Shown here piece after piece: positions 5,861 to 5,861 of a DNA stretch of 5,861 nucleotides. Source of the stretch: an uncultured Clostridia bacterium (GTDB lineage: Bacteria; Bacillota; Clostridia; Lachnospirales; Lachnospiraceae); assembly GCA_947178015.1 (NCBI GenBank), contig CAMWWW010000160.1:1-5861 (forward strand), read 5' to 3'. Position numbers and translations under genes: made by a program. Position 1 is the stretch's first letter; each line of letters begins with the position of its first letter. The notes beneath the pieces are model-generated. The model did not search any database, was not told the DNA's origin, and was given only the letters and a program-made list of their open reading frames with translations.

Positions 5861-5861
5861 G

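Overview
The window looks like chromosomal DNA of an anaerobic, low-to-moderate GC Gram-positive bacterium, most likely a Lachnospiraceae/Clostridium cluster XIVa gut-type member. This is inferred from the AGGAGG-type ribosome binding sites, consensus sigma-A promoters, the style of the 6S RNA, the clostridial type of the PrdX/ProXp-like editing protein, and a stand-alone GlmU-C-like beta-helix protein. No mobile element, CRISPR array, rRNA or tRNA was found. The window reads as ordinary core chromosome with small stand-alone transcription units.

Layout, left to right. (1) A 6S RNA gene (12-202, minus) has a near-perfect sigma-A promoter (209-237) and a long closing helix that can be drawn base by base. 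(2) Just upstream of it, on the same strand, is a 148-aa protein with two zinc ribbons around a helix-turn-helix, of the YvyF 'flagellar operon protein' type (293-739). (3) A 349-bp AT-rich intergenic stretch follows. It holds a tentative promoter, a 7-bp dyad in the likely leader, and the strong terminator of the next gene. (4) pckA (1089-2792, minus) encodes a 567-aa ATP-type PEP carboxykinase with its own promoter. (5) An RsmF-type rRNA m5C methyltransferase (2940-4301, minus) comes next. (6) A YbaK/ProXp-type aminoacyl-tRNA deacylase (4362-4922, plus) is divergent from it, and its promoter fills the 60-bp gap. (7) A 225-aa GlmU-C-like left-handed beta-helix protein (4991-5668, minus) converges on the deacylase. 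(8) The last 42 codons of an unidentified minus-strand gene (5732-5860) run off the right edge. Their stop codon lies inside the -35 box of the beta-helix gene's promoter.

Functionally the genes are loosely linked housekeeping items: RNA polymerase control (6S), PEP/oxaloacetate interconversion (PckA), rRNA modification (RsmF-like), proofreading of mischarged tRNA (ProXp-like) and probable cell-envelope sugar metabolism (beta-helix protein). They appear to be transcribed mostly one by one. No new multi-gene system is evident. The points most worth a second look are two competing helices in the 6S RNA, the zinc-ribbon/HTH protein with no flagellar genes beside it here, the divergent PckA motifs, and two start codons decided by promoter or RBS overlap.
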